Shown here one piece after another: positions 51,209 to 62,163 of a stretch of DNA of 64,000 nt. The notes under the pieces were generated by a model that was not told the origin of the DNA, did no database searches, and saw nothing but the letters and a program-made list of their open reading frames with translations. The DNA is from Scylla paramamosain (taxonomy: Eukaryota > Arthropoda > Malacostraca > Decapoda > Portunidae): assembly GCF_035594125.1 (NCBI RefSeq), contig NW_026973672.1, positions 1,177,501 through 1,241,500 on the forward strand, read 5' to 3'. How positions within the stretch are numbered: position 1 is the stretch's first letter; each line of letters starts with the position of its first letter. The translations under genes and the position numbers were made by a program.

Positions 51209-53229
51209 CAATATATTCTCTTTTCAATATATTTCTCATCAGAGAAATTGTTCCTGATAAGAAAAGCAATACCAATGTACATCCATATGACGACTGTGGA
51301 GATAAAGCAGATGAATTTAATTCGCACTTTGTGAACGTAGGAAAATTTACATATGAAAAAAACTCAACAGACTCTACACAATGATAATTATGTATCACCA
51401 CTCGACACTGATGTTGCTCTTTTCAACACAAATAATTTTAGACCTCAGCCCTGTCGACGTGAGTACTGTTATACTTACTGTTAAAGCTTTAAATGATACT
51501 AGGTCTGTTGGTTCAGATGGCATACCATTGAAATTTATATCCGTGATGCTTTACATGTTGTTGCACAATATTTGACTTGTATTATAAATACGTCCATAGT
51601 TACCCGTGTGTTTCCTGACGCCTGGAAGCATGCAATAGTAGTACCAATCTTTAAAAAATGGAGATGTTGATAATGTTAGTAATTATCGGCCAATCTCACT
51701 TCTCCCAATTTTATCTAAGATACTAGAAAAAATTATTGCAAACCAATTGGCAAATTACTTAGAGGACAAAAAACTTTTATCCAACAGCCAGCATGGTTTT
51801 CAGGCGTCATCTGTCTACTGAGACAGCATTGACAGTGATTACTGATAAAATATATAAAAATATGGACCAGAAAAAAATATCTTTACTTACTCTATGTGAT
51901 CTGTCTAAAAGCATTCGACAGTGTTACTCATAACATTCTGATACAAAAATGTGTTCAGCTCAAAATTGATCCCTTGTGGTTTAGCAGCTACCTGAAAAAT
52001 AGAACTCAATCAGTACGTGTAAAGAATTCAACATCAAAGAAAAAAAGTATACATTTTGGAGTTCCACAAGGGTCAGTTTTGGGGCCCAATTCTATTCAAC
52101 ATCTTTGTCAACGACTTGATTGTAAAGGTTAAAAATTGTCTCGTGGTACAATACGACCCGACGACACACAGTTTCTGCACTCCCAGCTACACTAATGAAC
52201 TACCTCGTCTAATCAGGGACACTGAAGCAACCATAAAGTGTATAAAAAATTATTTTCTCACTAATGGTCTAATGTTGAATACAGGTAAAACCCAATGTAT
52301 CCTCATTGGAAACAGACAACTTCTGGCACAGGTTCCTCCTAATATTGTGATACAAATAGATGGGGACACCATCATCCCAAGTAATTATGTTAAAAATCTA
52401 GGTGTGTACATGGACCGTTTTTATGCTCTTTGATAAACACACTGATGAAATGAGTAAAAAAAGTAGTCGGTTTATTAATGTTTTTAAGCCGTATAAGTAA
52501 GAGTCTTGACAAACCCTCCAGAATACTTGTTGTGCAGACAATTATACTCAGTCTGATTAACTATTGCATCAGAATATGGGGCACCACAAACGTAACAGTA
52601 ATAAATAAGACTCAAAAACTACAAAAATTTTGCCGCAAAACTAGCTATGGGAGGTGCAAGAAAATTCGATCATGCTTCACCAATAATACAAAAACTTGGG
52701 TGGCTAAAAATTATCGAAAAGTATAAACTGGAGACGTGTACCACAGTTTTTAAGATACTAAATGGTTTTCATCCAGATTGGTATAAGAAATTTTTAACTG
52801 TTCATGAAACAACAGATAGTTCAACACGACAGCAGAGTTGCTTATTTATACCAAAGACTCGAACAGATACCGGTGCCAGAAGTTTGGATGTGACAGGCCC
52901 AAAAATGTGGAACAGTCTGCCTTCTGATGTTACTAGCGCTGTCTCTGTGTCCAGTTTTAAAAATAGACTCACTCGATATCTTTTTAAAATAGTGTTTTTA
53001 ATATTACTATGTTTTTAGTTTCTACATTTATTCCATTTTATATTATGACTTCAATTTACTTTTCCTATATGAATAGTTTTAATATGTAGACACAACCAAC
53101 CATATGGTTCTAGGTCAGAGTATAAAATACTACTATACCCAATCGTTCCTCACACTATGTAAAATGAATAACCACTGTTCAAGTGGAAATAAAGTTATTA
53201 TTATTATTATCATTATTATCATTACTATC
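51208..53229 (+). pseudogene. Dead LINE reverse transcriptase (family E) with 3' tail
   Basis: This is a 5'-truncated LINE ORF2 in which RT blocks appear in the right order but in shifting frames. They are: the DEFNSHFVNVG approach (about 51310), VGSDGIPLKFI (51510), FPDAWKHAIVVPIFKK then NYRPISLLPILSKILEKII (51610-51740), LSKAFDSVTHNIL (51900-51940, split by a frameshift), FGVPQGSVLGP (52057), LFNIFVNDL (52095), the LMLNTGKTQCILIG block (52270), LGVYMD (52400), and a C-terminus PKMWNSLPSDVTS..SSFKNRLTRYLF (52900-52990). The catalytic YADD region is disrupted by indels near 52155. I count at least five frameshifts. AATAAA at 53188 and a (TTA)n tail end the element. The endonuclease domain is absent. 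Confidence 0.85.
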
Positions 53230-54400
<1,171 letters not shown>

Positions 54401-54561
54401 CTGTCGATTTACTCCGGACGCGAATGTTATGACCTTAATTACACTGTTAATTAAATCGCAGGTAAAATATTCAGGCTTATGCATTCAGTGTATATATTTT
54501 TCTCTCTGTTTTGTTTAAGCCGCAGTGACTGTTGGGCTGTGCTGGTGTAGTAATTGCGCGC

Positions 54562-54562
<1 letters not shown>

Positions 54563-54654
<92 letters not shown>

Positions 54655-54704
54655 GTGTAGGTTTAATCAAAATATTACTTATGAAAGAATCGCTCACCCA
54701 ATAC

Positions 54705-54764
<60 letters not shown>
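54563..54764. repeat. (TG)n and (GA)n microsatellites
   Basis: About 44 TG units (54563-54651) and about 27 GA units (54711-54764). Confidence 0.95.
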
Positions 54765-54765
<1 letters not shown>

Positions 54766-55334
54766 ACATGTTTGCCTAACGAGAAAAAGTATAAAAAAAA
54801 AAGAAAAAAGATAGATAACAACATTAAGAAATAAAAAAAAATATTAGCACAAACATTAATGGAATTATGAAAGTAATCAAGCAACATAGCATACCTTATA
54901 GTAATTGCACGCATGCATACACACACTGCCCTGTTTGTGGAGGTAATTGTCGAGAAAAAAATAATTATCTAGTAAGTAATTAAGTCATCTCACTTCATTA
55001 ATTACACTCGACACATTTTTTACACGTTTTACACACAGAGACATTTGTGTGCACATACATTACACACGCCTGGAGGTGAACATCTGACGCATGAATGTTA
55101 AGTTATAGAGAGAACGGCCAAGGGAAAAACACTGGTGAAAAAAAAATAAATAAATAGATAAATAAATGAGTGGACGCAGTGGAGCATTGCATTATGCGTG
55201 CAGCCTTTCTTTCTATTTAGTTTTTTAATTTATTCATTATCATTTTACTTTGTTATCATTATCATTTTATTTATATTTTTACTAAGCCTCAGTTTATTTG
55301 CTCTATTATCACGCCTGGAAAATTATGTGTTGTA
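54765..55334. other. Non-coding spacer
   Basis: AT-rich. Nothing recognised. Confidence 0.4.
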
Positions 55335-55560
55335 TTTTTATTTATTTTTTTCATTTAAGAGGAGCAATGACCAAGGGCAACAAAAGGGCAGGAGAAAGGT
55401 CCAATGAAGATGCCACTCCCCAAAGAGCAGAGCCTAAAGGATCAGTCAAAATTATGAGAAGTGTCTTGAAACCTCCCTCGTGAAAGAGTTCAAATCATAG
55501 GTAGAGGGAAATACAGAAGCAGGCAGGAAGTTCTGGAGTTTAGCATGGTATCTCTCTTGC
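55335..55560 (-). mobile_element. LINE 3'-end fragment, family A
   Basis: On the - strand, LPASVFPSTYDLNSFTREVSRHFS can be read in pieces from about 55540 to 55460. The 3' UTR block (GGGGAGTGGCATCTTCATTGG, then TTGCCCTTGGTCATTGCTCC) ends near 55350. This is the clearest protein-level match of the family in the window. Only the last ~220 bp are present. Confidence 0.7.
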
Positions 55561-55815
55561 CATGCTTAGAAACTGGTATGTAATATATTAGGACCTCTCT
55601 TGTCACTTTTGGAAACTGAATAGCATACTTAGAGTTAACTTGCAAAGCTTAAAAACGTCGAAGCTTAGAACTTGATGTGCCGTGTGCTTGTACCTCTTTT
55701 GAAATGCTTAGAAACTTACGTGTACTGTATTCTGACCTCCCTTGCCATACTTAGTAACTGATAATATTGCATGCTTGGACTGTCCTTGCCACACTTACGA
55801 TCTGATATGTAGCAT
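55545..55815. repeat. Degenerate ~50-bp minisatellite, about six units
   Basis: GGACCTCYCTTGCCAYGCTTAGAAACTGATATGTARTATATT recurs near 55550, 55590, 55650, 55690, 55737 and 55780. Confidence 0.7.
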
Positions 55816-56435
55816 GCATGTACACAGCAGGTGAAGGAGCCTGGAGTCACTCGTCCTGTTCACTTCCCCGGAGTCAGACGGAGCAGGTTCACAAAGATCA
55901 CACAAAAGTCACTCTTCCCGCAGACAACGTGAGAGAAGATCCCAACCTACGGAGAGAAAGGATTGTTTTAATATGAGACACGAAGCCAGCCCCGCCATTT
56001 CATACAGAACAAACAGTGTAAAGGTTAATAAAGATAATGTACCATAATAAATTACCATTGCGTAGAGAAAAGCGCGAACAGAAATGCAAACACACCGAAA
56101 GGAAAGGTTTACAGAGGAAGCTTTTAATATTAGACACGAAACCAGTCATCCCTCAAATAAAACTTCAAATTAAACTCAGCATAGCACACTCAAATGATAG
56201 GAACTAGGAGCGGAGATTACAGAGTCAGAAATCACTCATACCTCACGGGAAATTAATAAGGGGAAACCTACTCAGTAACCGTCAAATTACACAAAAGCGG
56301 ACCTACACCATAGTACAGCGGGAGGAATCAGTCACCGTCCACTCGTCCAGATTACAGAGCAAGAGCCTGAAATGAGGCGGTACAATGATACAGTGAGTGA
56401 AGGAGACTGGGTGAGGAGGAGGCAGGAGGAAAGGG
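55816..56435. other. Spacer with a ~150-bp degenerate duplication
   Basis: GGAGAGAAAGGATTGTTTTAATATGAGACACGAAGCCAGCC (55951) and GGAAAGGTTTACAGAGGAAGCTTTTAATATTAGACACGAAACCAGTC (56101) are related. No gene recognised. Confidence 0.5.
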
Positions 56436-56524
56436 ATGGAGTGGTACATTGAGGACTCCTGCCAACCATGTCAAGAGCGGTGGTCGTGCAAATCACCTCA
56501 GATCATAAGGATGCCTAGGTGTTG

Positions 56525-56581
<57 letters not shown>

Positions 56582-56685
56582 TGGGTGGATGGGTTGGTGG
56601 GTATGGGTGGATGGGTGGGTGGGTGTTGAGAGAGGGAGGGAAGGAGGAAGGATGAGAGGAAGGGAGGATGAGAGTAAGGGACGAT

Positions 56686-56780
<95 letters not shown>
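56436..56780. repeat. (TG)n, GGGTGGAT minisatellite and (GA)n
   Basis: About 26 TG units (56526-56577), TGGGTGGATGGG units (56578-56630), and 45 GA units (56691-56780). The 130-codon frame here is repeat translation. Confidence 0.9.
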
Positions 56781-56782
<2 letters not shown>

Positions 56783-57139
56783 CGGGCACTTGCACATACA
56801 ATACCCAATTGGTTTTATTGATCTATAAATATGATAGAATACTTGACGTAGTGGAGTGCACAACAAATTGAGTGCAGGTGGAATTCATCGTGCTGGTGAT
56901 GCAGACGAGTAAGTAATAACCCGACTGTAATGGTTTATACAGGTAATAAATACATGAAGGTAATCGAGGTTACGTCCAGAATAAACCAGGTGCGCTTTAC
57001 CTTTCATGTTCCAATTACAACTCAATTACCACATCGTGATTATATACACAAATAGTCGCCAGTGTGTTTCAACTAAAGACTCAGTGACATGAAAGGGGAG
57101 CTTATCTCAATGGCGGTATTAACCCCTTGATTGCTGTGG
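56781..57139. other. Non-coding spacer
   Basis: Nothing recognised. Confidence 0.4.
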
Positions 57140-57255
57140 CTTCTCATCAAGGTTAATAAAACGTTCGGTGTAAGTTTAAAGTCTGATTTTCAATGGAAGT
57201 ATCAAGGCTTTTAATTGTTGTGGCTTCTCGTCAGACTTAATATAATACTTGATTA
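57120..57255. repeat. Two ~80-bp degenerate direct repeats
   Basis: CTTGATTGCTGTGGCTTCTCATCAAGGTTAATAAAACGTT (57125) and CTTTTAATTGTTGTGGCTTCTCGTCAGACTTAATATAATACTT (57208). Confidence 0.75.
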
Positions 57256-57366
57256 ACTCTAAAGTAGCGGATGGGTTGGTGTGTGCGGATCCACATGCTG
57301 CCTTCATGAAATCCGTAGTCCAGACTTCTGAGCCTAAAGACAATTTGGGGACCAAGTAATTTGCGT

Positions 57367-57482
57367 ACCCGAGTACCAAACGTTCTGAGTCCGATTTACA
57401 ACCCAGGCCATCTGTCTTGAGGATCATCTGACCTTAGTGTGTGCACAGAGAAAGCAGGTTACCAGCGCGCTGGTTTCCAGCG
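57367..57482. repeat. Direct repeat copy 1: Harbinger left flank plus left end
   Basis: 70 bp of flank (ACCCGAGTACCAAACG ... CTGACC, then TTA at 57434-57436) plus the first 46 bp of the transposon. A second copy lies beyond the transposon at 60731-60845. It differs in a few flank bases, while the 46 transposon bases look identical. Confidence 0.9.
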
Positions 57483-57538
57483 CCAACCCCGCGCCGGGAA
57501 CCAGCGCGATAGGGTGTTCACAGAGGACGCAGGTAACC
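57440..57538 (+). promoter_or_regulatory. Left-end terminal and subterminal repeat pair (likely transposase/MADF sites)
   Basis: TGTGCACAGAGAAAGCAGGT at 57440 recurs as TGTTCACAGAGGACGCAGGT at 57515, 75 bp further in and in the same orientation. Between them is the perfect palindrome ACCAGCGCGCTGGT (57461-57474). Repeated subterminal motifs of this type are commonly the binding sites of the element's own proteins. The binding role is inference. Confidence 0.65.
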
Positions 57539-57598
57539 AGTTTCGACCCGCTCGGTGAGCGACACGGACAGAGGCAGTATCTGTCATCAGTGTACAAG

Positions 57599-57894
57599 AT
57601 GTCGAGCTCATCGTCTGACGATGACTTCATGCTGCTTGATAGTGTTCATACAAAAGTCAAGAGAAAAAGAAGAGCAGTACATGAAATAAACTACAAGAGA
57701 GAAGAGTTTGGAGAATATCATCATCTTTTCAGTGATCTGAAAAGGGACAACGCAAGATTTTTTGAATACACAAGGATGACACAAGAGACATTCAACTACA
57801 TTCTCAAGAAAGTTGAACATCGTCTTGTGAAGACATGGTGTAATTGGCATGAGCAACCCATTCAACCTGAAGAAAGACTTGTCATTACTATCAG
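57599..57894 (+). CDS. Harbinger transposase, exon 1
   Basis: Exon 1 encodes residues 1-98 plus two bases of codon 99. I chose the ATG at 57599 because it starts a Ser/Asp-rich leader (MSSSSSDDDF) typical of these proteins. The frame stays open upstream to 57437 only through the GC-rich terminal region. After the acidic start and a KVKRKRR basic patch comes the helix-rich N-terminal DNA-binding region (FFEYTRMTQETFNYIL, PIQPEERLVITIR), as in other PIF/Harbinger transposases. The donor site AG|GTGAGC falls exactly at 57894/57895. The family region continues in frame (R-YLATGSSFRSLAF) at the acceptor at 59117, which strongly supports the intron. The exon has no stop or shift. Confidence 0.88.
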
Positions 57895-58139
57895 GTGAGC
57901 GAAATTCTGATGCTAAAATCAATTTCATATTACTTTATTAATAAGATGATAATCATAGATGGTATAGGGAACAAATAACTTTTATTTGAATTTTACAGTT
58001 TATATCGTATGGTACTGATAAACACAACACTGAACAAAGTAAAGATACATATATCATAAATCCTAATAACAAAACAATTACATAAAATAAGCATTTCTCC
58101 TAGTACAGACATATAGGTGATACTAAGAATGTTAGTGTA

Positions 58140-58894
58140 CTACATAGGTTGTAAAGTCATATCTGTGGTATGAACTTGAGACTCTATAGGAGAGTGGGCA
58201 TATGAGTGGGGAGACACCTGTGGGGTATAAGCAGAAGCTGAGGAAGAGGAATCATGGGTATATGGAAGGGGAGATATGGCAGGCACTGGATATGCAAATT
58301 GTTGCACAAGTTCTTGTAGGCGGCTTCTAAATGTCAGCTTCTGCACAGCAGGAATTCTTTTGACATGAGGTAACAAACTTTTGAAGAACATCAGATCCTC
58401 GTCATCTTCTTTGTCTTGCTTGCGATTTATTTTTTCTTTCAAGTACTGAATTTTTTGTTGTTCAATATCCAGGATGCTCTGGTTGAAGTCATCTGTTTTA
58501 GAGCGTTTGTTAGCTCCCTTTTTCTTCGGACGGGTGGCGGGTGAAATGAGCCATTGCTTTTCCATGACTTCATCTTCGCGTTCAAGAGCGTCTTTAGTGT
58601 GGGATACGCCTTCCTCTGTAGCCAAGGGGGGCTCCATGGTACCCATTTGGTATTCTATTTGAGGTGATTCTGGTAATGAGGTTTCAACAGTATCATTGGT
58701 TAGCACACCTGATAAATTTCCAGTTGAAGCTCTTGCTTTCACGACGTCTTTCAGGAAATGCAGTAATTTGAAATACTGCCACTTTGATGTGGGAGTGTCA
58801 CCTGCGGCATCACCTGATCAAGCTGGTGGAATTTTCCCGAGCTCAACAGCAAATTGGTCTCTAAGATATTTCCATTTTTTCTTTACCAGTGTCT
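58140..58894 (-). pseudogene. Harbinger MADF-BESS protein, exon 2 (one premature stop)
   Basis: Read on the - strand from the acceptor TTTTCAG|AG (exon from 58894), it completes the MADF domain (TLVKKKWKYLRDQFAVELGK). A TGA codon at 58820-58818 follows, and the same frame continues with the MADF end (SKWQYFKLLHFLKD). A linker comes next, then a nuclear-signal-like RPKKKGANKRSK, a Gln/Lys-rich helix, and a BESS motif (FFKSLLPHVKRIPAVQKLTF) near 58385-58340. The stop codon is TAG at 58142-58140. Two AATAAA signals on the - strand (57986-57981 and 57939-57934) follow. MADF-BESS proteins bind DNA and recruit the transposase. The TGA replaces about the 74th codon and would remove the rest, unless it is a sequencing error or is read through. 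The frame is intact again for about 225 codons. Confidence 0.85.
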
Positions 58895-59116
58895 CTGAAA
58901 AGACAAAAGATTTGGGAAGTGGTAAAGAAAAAGACTTGATAACAATACGTATTATGCTAATATGCCTACATACATACATCCTTCAAGACTCTATTCTATA
59001 GGCAAAGCGCACACACACATGCATACATTCACATTTTCAAGCCGCGCCAAGGCTAACAACAATGATTATTATAATTCATTACTGTTTATTGACATTGCTT
59101 ATTATATTATTTGCAG

Positions 59117-60002
59117 GTATCTTGCCACAGGATCGTCGTTCCGTTCCCTTGCATTTTCGTTTAGGGTCGGAGTGACAACGGTGGGATAGATTGTTTCAGA
59201 GACTGTTATCGCACTGTGGGAAGAACTACATGAGGAACACATGCCAGTACCAACAAAGGAGTCCTTCAAAATGATCGCTGAAGATTTCTACAGCATCTGG
59301 AATTTCCCTAACTGTTTAGGCTCAATTGATGGAAAACATATCCGTGTTCAGTGTCCCCAAAATTCAGGATCAATGTACTTTAACTACAAAAAGTTTTTTT
59401 CCATTGTCCTTCAAGCTGTTGCAGATGCACACTACAAGTTCATTGCTGTTGATGTAGGAGGCTTTGGAAAGCAAAGTGATGGTGGTACGCTCCAAGCCTC
59501 TGATCTGTACAGTGTCTTGACAAAGGGAAAACTAGAAATTCGTGAACCTTCTTACGTACCAAATACAAATGTCAAAGCTCCGTATGTGTTTGTGGGGGAT
59601 GAAGCCTATCCACTTTTACCTTTCCTACTAAAACCGTATGGTGGACGTTATTTGACTATTGAAGATACCACCTTCAACCAACGTTTATCCAGGTGTAGGA
59701 AGACTGTTGAGTGTGCTTTTGGCATGTTATACAGCAAATGGCATTTACTGTCAAAGTGTGTAGAAACCAAAGTTGATTTGATTGACAACATTGTAAAATG
59801 TATTTGTGTTCTGCATAACACAATCATAGATAAAGAGGGCGTTGAACATCATCTAACTGAGACTGCTGTCTCAACTCTTCAGCAAAATGATCATATGTAT
59901 TGTCGGGGAAGACCGTCAAACGAAGCTGTGAATGTTAGGGAAATCTTTAAATCTTTCTTATTGAAGTATCCTTTAGTATACAAGGACCAAACAAAGCAGT
60001 AA
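59117..60002 (+). pseudogene. Harbinger DDE transposase, exon 2 (one premature stop)
   Basis: After the acceptor TTGCAG|G at 59117, the frame continues exon 1 with YLATGSSFRSLAFSFRVGVTTVG. It meets one TAG at 59187-59189 (codon 123) and then runs open to TAA at 60000-60002. The assembled frame is 393 codons, the usual size. The catalytic core is complete: D170 in SIDGKHI, D260 in GDEAYPL and E297 in RKTVECAFGML (D-36-E spacing), with VDVGGFGKQSDGG and FNQRLSRCR also recognisable. It would cut and rejoin the element ends in the nucleus. The stop lies in the helix region before the core. An internal ATG at 59241 could at most give a core lacking the N-terminal domain. This copy therefore looks recently inactivated. 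Confidence 0.9.
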
Positions 60003-60213
60003 ACCATGTTTAAGATAACAGAGTTTCACTAGCTGTGTTTTTGCTACTTAACTAATCTTATAACTCCTGTATTGTCCATAGTAAAAAAAAAAAAGATAAA
60101 ATGGTTCATAAGTTTTAAATATTCGTTTCACTGACCTCTATAACTTACTGCACTAATTTCGACAAAACATCTTTCTTTTATTATCCTGCAACTATTAAAT
60201 ATCATACAGAGGA

Positions 60214-60372
<159 letters not shown>

Positions 60373-60386
60373 AAAAATTTGCTTAC

Positions 60387-60531
60387 CTTCACAGTTCAAC
60401 TCCTGGCTGATTTCAGCCCACAGCCTATCCACAACATTCCTGTTAGCGTGGTGCTTATTCCATTTATTCCATACTGGCTGTCTCTCATACACCTTGGCTA
60501 TCAGGAGCTCAACATCCATCCTTCTCTCCAC
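60387..60531 (-). CDS. Harbinger MADF-BESS protein, exon 1
   Basis: On the - strand, the ATG at 60531 opens 48 codons plus one base, ending at the donor GAAG|GTAAGC (60387/60386). The peptide begins MERRMDVELLIAKVYERQP and contains WNKWNK and NVVDRLWAEISQEL. This is the N-terminal half of a MADF domain with its conserved tryptophans and the W-EI--EL helix. It joins in frame across a ~1.5-kb intron to exon 2 at 58894 (codon GAG built from both exons), completing the domain. It sits just inside the right end of the transposon, so its promoter is presumably in the right terminal region. MADF proteins are Myb/SANT-like DNA binders, and here it is probably the element's second transposition protein. 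No defect is seen in this exon. Confidence 0.85.
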
Positions 60532-60623
60532 TCAGTAGCGTCCACCCGCGCGGGTTGAGCAGGCAAGAATGATCGGAGCAAACAGGAAAGCGGGTTGAAG
60601 CAGACTGCCGGCGCCGACACGCT

Positions 60624-60732
60624 CGAACCTGCTTCCTCTGTGCACACCTACACTTGTTTATATGGTTTAATTCTTGGCGCGGGTCGGCGCCGGTTGCCCG
60701 CGCTGGCAAACCTGCTTTCTCTGTGCACACAC
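60624..60732 (-). promoter_or_regulatory. Right-end terminal and subterminal repeat pair
   Basis: On the - strand, the outer TGTGCACAGAGAAAGCAGGT (ending at 60729) recurs as TGTGCACAGAGGAAGCAGGT ending at 60646, 83 bp further in. It mirrors the left-end pair. The binding-site role is inferred. Confidence 0.65.
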
Positions 60733-60848
60733 CCGAGTACCAAACGTCCTGAGGCCTATTTACACCCAGGCCATCTGTCTTGAGGATCATCTGACCTTAG
60801 TGTGTGCACAGAGAAAGCAGGTTACCAGCGCGCTGGTTTCCAGCGTTA
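60731..60848. repeat. Direct repeat copy 2: flank plus 46-bp Harbinger left-end stub, TTA on both sides
   Basis: Flank copy 60731-60796, TTA 60797-60799, transposon left-end stub 60800-60845 ending CCAGCG, then TTA 60846-60848 and different sequence (GGCCTGTATAACC). The stub is bracketed by the expected target duplication, although the right terminal repeat is missing. Confidence 0.88.
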
Positions 60849-60924
60849 GGCCTGTATAACCTGAGTACCATCGGCCCAGTACCAAGTGACTGCAAACTGT
60901 AACATCAGGGAATCCCTGTTTGAT

Positions 60925-61105
60925 ACTGTATTTCTCCCTCCCTATGACTTGAATTCTTTCTAGAGGGAGGTCTTAAGACACTTCTCCGATTTTGGATAAT
61001 CCTTTTGATCTTTCCTTTTCTTTAAGCACTAAGACCTTAGTAGGTTTTTCTATTTTTTTATTTATTTTTTTATTGTTTCACTTGGCCAGTATCCCTCTTA
61101 ACTAA
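60925..61105 (+). mobile_element. LINE 3'-end fragment, family A
   Basis: PYDLNSF, a stop, then REVLRHFSDFG and a stop are readable in one frame from about 60946 to 61005. They are followed by the GCACTAAGACCTTAGTAGG block and CTTGGCCAGTATCCCTCTTAACT (61080-61105). Defective by at least one stop. Confidence 0.7.
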
Positions 61106-61395
61106 AGTAGGAGGCTCAAGAGTGAAGGGGTTCAAGTACTTGGGCTCCCTTACTACGACAATATCGATGTAGAAATCAGCTATGAGATCCAGTCGCGATG
61201 AAGCAGAAAAGAATGACAGGGTTACTCTAATGATCAAAAACTGGTGGTAGAATTAATGGAAAAATATTCAAGACAGAGGTATGACCTACGACCTGCAATG
61301 CTGTGCAGTACAGAGACATGAGCCTATGGAGTAGACGCAGAAATAGAGAATGAGTGGTGCGGATATGAGAATGTTCAGATCCTCAGCGTCTGTAA
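61105..61395 (+). pseudogene. LINE reverse-transcriptase C-terminal remnant (RTE-like)
   Basis: VKGFKYLGSLTT is followed in shifting frames by a DRVTLMIKNWW region, then RYDLRPAMLCSTET and MRMFRSS. This is the order FKYLGS - RP(A/V)(M/L)LYG-ET - MRML(R) that I know from RTE-type and related LINE reverse transcriptases. Several stops and shifts make it a pseudogene. Confidence 0.6.
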
Positions 61396-61660
61396 TCCGG
61401 ACAGGACAGAATAACGTTAGGTTTAAAAGGAAGATCGGAAGGAACTGATTCTTAAACCGAGTGGTAGATGAATGAGATACTCAGTAATCAAATTGTTAGT
61501 GCTGACTCATTAGGGATCTTTAAAAGATGACTAAATAAATGTATGGAAGAGGATGATAGTTGGAAATAAATAAGTATGCTTCATAAAGGAACTGTCACAT
61601 GTAAACCTGATGGTTTCTCGCTGTTTTCGCTGCGTTCTTCCGTTCTTAAGATGCATGGTG
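61396..61660 (+). mobile_element. LINE 3'-end fragment, family B (longest copy)
   Basis: FLNRVVDE (decayed), then QIVSADSLGIFKR-LNKCMEEDDSWK, a stop near 61575, and the 3' UTR block GGAACTGTCACATGTAAACCTGATGG. Read forwards, it explains the -strand copies at 5.6, 10.0, 39.8 and 62.3 kb. It may belong to the same ancestral insertion as the preceding remnant. Confidence 0.65.
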
Positions 61661-61681
61661 GGAGTGACGAGGATGGATACA

Positions 61682-61745
61682 GTGAACCGTAACTGAACTC
61701 GCAACATTAACGCCGCGAGCAGAGCACTACACCTCATGGCCATAT
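61682..61745 (-). mobile_element. tRNA-derived SINE-like head, copy 1
   Basis: On the - strand, GCCATGAGGTGTAGTGCTCTG leads to GTTGCGAGTTCAGTTACGGTTCAC. The layout resembles a tRNA A box, anticodon region and degraded B box. Confidence 0.45.
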
Positions 61746-61820
61746 ACAGAGGCAACATGACTCCAGATGAGGGTTACAAAAGAAAAAAAAAAAAGGCGCT
61801 ACCTCTTCTTTTGATAATCT

Positions 61821-61885
61821 ACCGTGAGCCATAACCTAACTCGCAGCCTTAACGTAAACCAAGCACTTCACCTCACAGCCACCCT
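61821..61885 (-). mobile_element. tRNA-derived SINE-like head, copy 2
   Basis: On the - strand, GGCTGTGAGGTGAAGTGCTTG leads to AAGGCTGCGAGTTAGGTTATGGCTCACGGT. It is 139 bp from copy 1, in the same orientation and clearly related. Confidence 0.45.
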
Positions 61886-62163
61886 TGTATCAACACACAC
61901 ATACCACTTTCTTCACCAAGCGTTCCTTCTAACCCCAAAAGATTTCTCCCAAAAGTGGAAAATCAATTTCTTGCGGTTACATTTACTGCGGAGTAGTGAC
62001 ATAAGAAGCCAGTCAGGAGAGCGTCTGAGAACTTTAAGTGGAGGAGAAAATGGACCATCAAGCGTGGGTTGGGTAATGCTGCTGCCCTCAAGGCCTCGGA
62101 GGGGACTGCTGAGGCGGTGATGCTCGGCGCGCCAGCCTCTGTGTCTTTATACGGCTGAAACAC
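61886..62163. other. Spacer without recognised gene
   Basis: A 98-codon frame (61824-62120 +) ends in this GC-richer patch. It overlaps the SINE head and a -strand frame, so I do not call it a gene. Confidence 0.4.

Noticed and set aside
60509..60790. 93-codon - frame similar in its first residues to a frame at 57176-57427
   Set aside because: The shared start (MILKTDGLG) is only the duplicated flank of the Harbinger element read on the - strand.
61824..62120. 98-codon + frame
   Set aside because: It starts inside a SINE-like head and ends in GC-rich DNA with an antisense frame. No homology recognised.
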